From positions 1 through 34,178 of the forward strand of contig JARLFY010000064.1 in the NCBI GenBank assembly GCA_031296325.1: DNA of 34,178 bases. The letters run 5' to 3'. The stretch's first letter is position 1, and every line of letters starts with the position of its first letter. This document shows, piece by piece, positions 31,799 to 34,178 of this stretch. The notes beneath the pieces were generated by a model. It was not told the DNA's origin and made no database searches. It worked only from the letters and a program-made list of their open reading frames with translations. Position numbers and translations under genes: made by a program. This stretch comes from Acidobacteriaceae bacterium. Lineage in GTDB: Bacteria; Acidobacteriota; Terriglobia; Terriglobales; Acidobacteriaceae.

Positions 31799-32806
31799 GT
31801 GATTAGCAACCTTGCGCTTAACCTGCGGCGATCCGCTCGGTGTCTTCTGGCAGCGGTCCTATGGATCAGCGCTCCAGTCTGGGCATACGCTCAGGCAGGC
31901 GCGACGGCCACTGGCACCGTGCAGGAAGTGGCTCCAGTGCAATCCACAACCTCCTCGCCAACTCCTCTGGCAAATCAGTCGATGCTCTATCCCGGAGAAG
32001 ACTTTCAGCTTGCTCCGGGCGACCTGATCACCGTGCATGTCTTCATGCAGGACTACGCGCAGACCGTTCGTCTGGGGCTGGACGGTTCCGCAGAGCTTCC
32101 CTTCATCGGCAGCATTCATCTGGAAGGCCTGACCGTGCGCACGGCGCAGCTTCGCATCGCAAACCGACTACAGACGGATGGCTTTTATCGCAACCCGGAG
32201 GTCACGCTTCAGGTGGTCGATTCGCTCAACAACTCGGTCATGATCTCCGGTGAGATCAAGGCCGTGGTGCCGATCACCGGTGCACGGCGATTGATCGACG
32301 TACTCTCCTCTGCCGGAGGCCTTCCCGCATCGGCCAGCCATACGGTGAAGATCATCCGCCCCGGAGTGCCGGAGCCGATCGTCGTCAGCCTTGGGGCAGA
32401 CATGTCGACCAGCGATCAGGCCTCGCTGCTGGTCTATCCACGCGACATCATTCAGATCGCGCGCGCCGGAGTGGTCTACGTGCTGGGAGCCTTCGCCCAT
32501 CAGGGAGCGGTACCGCTCGATCAGGCCACGCCTCTCACCCTGCTGCAACTGGCCGCACTCAGCGGAGGCATCAACTATGAAGGAAAGTTCAACGACCTGC
32601 GCCTGATCCGCACCGTGGGAACCGAGCGTAAGGTAGTCGAGGTCGACATCAAAAAAGTGCGCGACGGCAAGGCCCCTGACCCGGTGCTGCAACCCAATGA
32701 CATCGTATTCCTGCCCACCGACCAGATGAAGGCCACCATGAAGGGATTGGGCGTCGGTGGAGTGCTGGGTCTCGTCTCCCTGCTATACACCATTCACAGT
32801 TACTAG
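31799..32806 (+). CDS. Wza-like polysaccharide export protein (SLBB domains)
   Basis: A 335-residue exported protein for passage of exopolysaccharide across the outer membrane. It starts at a GTG (MISNLALNLRRS...) 6 nt after GGGAGGAG, right behind the kinase stop. Signal peptide to about residue 31 (VLWISAPVWAYAQA); no lipobox Cys, unlike E. coli Wza. Then the polysaccharide export domain, FQLAPGDLITVHVFMQDYAQ, and two SLBB-like segments (VMISGEIKAVVPITG and VYVLGAFAHQGAVPLDQ). It ends in a hydrophobic helix, GLGVGGVLGLVSLLYTI, which may be a membrane anchor. Forms an export pair with the kinase gene. Confidence 0.92.
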   Translation: MISNLALNLRRSARCLLAAVLWISAPVWAYAQAGATATGTVQEVAPVQSTTSSPTPLANQSMLYPGEDFQLAPGDLITVHVFMQDYAQTVRLGLDGSAELPFIGSIHLEGLTVRTAQLRIANRLQTDGFYRNPEVTLQVVDSLNNSVMISGEIKAVVPITGARRLIDVLSSAGGLPASASHTVKIIRPGVPEPIVVSLGADMSTSDQASLLVYPRDIIQIARAGVVYVLGAFAHQGAVPLDQATPLTLLQLAALSGGINYEGKFNDLRLIRTVGTERKVVEVDIKKVRDGKAPDPVLQPNDIVFLPTDQMKATMKGLGVGGVLGLVSLLYTIHSY

Positions 32807-32825
32807 AGCATTTTCGGAATCGCTA

Positions 32826-32903
32826 TAGACCAAAAATGAATTGTCATTCTATAGAGAAAAATGAATTGTCATTCTGAGCGTAGCGAAGAATCCCCGCATT
32901 TTG
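32826..32903 (+). repeat. Dispersed TGTCATTCTGAGCG-type repeat with internal 25-bp duplication
   Basis: It starts TAGACCAAAAATGAATTGTC like the copy at 23948, and the 19-mer AAAAATGAATTGTCATTCT occurs twice (32832-32850, 32857-32875), 25 bp apart. After the second copy the sequence continues GAGCGTAGCGAAGAATCCCC and GCATTTTG as in the other copy. A slippage-type tandem duplication of the repeat head is the simplest reading. It lies in the 200-nt gap between the wza-like gene and the glycosyltransferase. Confidence 0.85.
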
Positions 32904-33006
32904 TTTGCGATGCTATGGTTTGCCCCATTACCCAAAATGCACTGATCGTCTTTACAACGAGTGAAGACTTCAACGAAGTTGAGACACAACGAAGCAGGAG
33001 AGAAGG

Positions 33007-34178
33007 ATGAACTCCGAACCTGAACGACCGGCTCCACGCGCCAAACGGCGTGTACGTCTGGCCTATCTGGTGAGCCACCCCATTCAATATCAGGCTCCCT
33101 TGCTGCGACGCATCGCGCAGGAGCCGGAGATTGATCTGACGGTTCTGTTTGGCTCGGACTTCTCGGTACGCGGATACCGCGACGCGGGCTTCGGCGTCGG
33201 AGTCAAGTGGGACGTTCCCCTGCTCGACGGCTACAAACACGAGTTTCTGCCCATCGTGCACGATCGGGGAAATATCAGCGTCACCAGTCCCCTGAACTAC
33301 GGCCTCGTTCGCCAACTGCGCGGCACAGGCGGCGAGCCAGCCTTCGACGCGCTGTGGGTGCATGGCTACGCGAGGATCAACGCAATGCACGGAATTCTGG
33401 CGGCCAAGGCTCTGGGTATTCCCGTGTTGCTGCGCGCCGAATCCTGGCTGCGCGACCGCGAGCGCAGCGGCCTGAAGCTCGCCATGAAGAATGCCTTCTT
33501 CACCGGATTGAAGAATCTGGTTGACGCCGTTCTCCCCATCGGCAGCCTTAACGCCAAGTATTGGCGGCACTACTTCGGCGACGACGTGCCGCAGTTCCTG
33601 ATGCCCTACGCGGTCGACAACGCCTACTTCACGCAGCGCGCCAGGCAGGCCGAGGCCAGTCGCGCCAGTTTGCAGGCAGAGCTTGGACTCGACCCGACGC
33701 GCCCCGTGATTCTCTTCGCCGGAAAGATGCAGCCGCGCAAGCATTGCGACCACCTGATCGAGGCCTACGCGCAGCTCTCGCCGGCCCCCGGCATCGAGCC
33801 GCACCCGTATCTGGTCATCGTCGGCGACGGCGAAGAGCGCGCCGCGCTGGAACATCAGGTCGAGGCAACCGGCTTCCGCAGCATTCGTTTCTGCGGCTTT
33901 CGCAACCAGTCCGAACTGCCCGGATTCTTCGACCTCTCCAGCGTCTTCGTTCTTCCCTCGCGCCACGAGCCATGGGGACTGATCGTCAACGAGGTGATGA
34001 ACGCGGCCCGCGCCGTCATCGTCACCGACGACGTAGGCTCGGCTCCTGACCTGATCGAAGACGGAGTCAACGGGTGCATCTACCCGGCGGGCGATGTAGC
34101 CGCTCTGGCCGCGGCGCTGCGAAGCGTTCTACAGTCGCCGGAGACCGCCGCGACAATGGGGAAACGCGCCTACGAACG
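33007..34178 (+). CDS. Glycosyltransferase family 4 protein (3' end cut by window)
   Basis: The frame is open to the window end, 390 codons so far. It starts MNSEPERPAPRAKRR with AGGAGAGAAGG directly before the ATG. The N-terminal Rossmann domain has YLVSHPIQYQAPLLRRIA; the C-terminal GT-B domain has LFAGKMQPRKHCDHLIEAY, LVIVGDGEERAALE, FCGFRNQSELPGFF and the GT4 donor-sugar motif SRHEPWGLIVNEVMNAARAV with the conserved E-x7-E. It is soluble and likely adds a sugar during exopolysaccharide repeat-unit synthesis, given the kinase and export genes upstream. The exact sugar is unknown. Confidence 0.93.
   Translation, partial: MNSEPERPAPRAKRRVRLAYLVSHPIQYQAPLLRRIAQEPEIDLTVLFGSDFSVRGYRDAGFGVGVKWDVPLLDGYKHEFLPIVHDRGNISVTSPLNYGLVRQLRGTGGEPAFDALWVHGYARINAMHGILAAKALGIPVLLRAESWLRDRERSGLKLAMKNAFFTGLKNLVDAVLPIGSLNAKYWRHYFGDDVPQFLMPYAVDNAYFTQRARQAEASRASLQAELGLDPTRPVILFAGKMQPRKHCDHLIEAYAQLSPAPGIEPHPYLVIVGDGEERAALEHQVEATGFRSIRFCGFRNQSELPGFFDLSSVFVLPSRHEPWGLIVNEVMNAARAVIVTDDVGSAPDLIEDGVNGCIYPAGDVAALAAALRSVLQSPETAATMGKRAYE

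Overview
The window is a 34 kb stretch of GC-rich bacterial chromosome that I would place, as an inference, in the Acidobacteriota (Terriglobia/Acidobacteriaceae type). The grounds are the gene content and order and several dispersed copies of a repeat of the TGTCATTCTGAGCG...GAAGAATCC kind that is common in those genomes. I see no phage, insertion sequence, rRNA or CRISPR array. There is one tRNA, tRNA-Leu(CAG), with an encoded CCA end.

Region 1 (1-9060) is amino-acid biosynthesis. On the minus strand, in transcription order, lie trpB, trpA, an AroQ chorismate mutase, DAHP synthase (aroF), a small VbhA-antitoxin-like protein, prephenate dehydrogenase (tyrA) and threonine ammonia-lyase (ilvA). 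Ahead of trpB is a candidate attenuator: a 23-codon leader ORF rich in Phe, Tyr and Trp codons followed by a strong intrinsic terminator. The transcription unit ends in two striking perfect hairpins. Upstream are a plus-strand gene for a tiny secreted His-rich peptide, then trpF, trpC and the tRNA.

Region 2 (9211-10648) holds unusual signalling and low-complexity genes: a free-standing 85-residue histidine-kinase phosphoacceptor-like helix pair, a response regulator whose receiver domain carries a histone-H1-like Lys/Ala/Pro tail, and a protein that is more than half Asp/Glu. Region 3 (10910-15180) is a minus-strand housekeeping run: rph, mutM, thiE, yceD, rpmF, plsX. Region 4 (15589-17678) is a plus-strand pair: a second kinase-phosphoacceptor-like mini-protein whose stop overlaps the start of an NtrC-type sigma-54 activator, with a sigma-54-like promoter sequence in front. 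Region 5 (17832-21461) carries tex, ruvX and an alpha/beta hydrolase.

Region 6 (21513-26467) is a DnaJ/DnaK chaperone locus split by a small accessory island: a higBA toxin-antitoxin pair with good operator candidates, two paralogous ~56-residue proteins of unknown function (WRC near the N-terminus, VWN at the C-terminus) and a repeat. Region 7 (26751-34178) has a Ser/Thr-rich lipoprotein, a DHA2-type MFS exporter and the start of an exopolysaccharide locus: a Wzc-like tyrosine autokinase, a Wza-like export protein and a GT4 glycosyltransferase cut by the window end. The kinase start codon lies inside a perfect 14-bp hairpin.

The best candidates for something undescribed are the REC-histone-tail regulator with its acidic and mini-kinase neighbours, the WRC/VWN mini-protein pair, and the aromatic attenuator. 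All functional calls rest on reading the sequence and remembered family features; no search was run.
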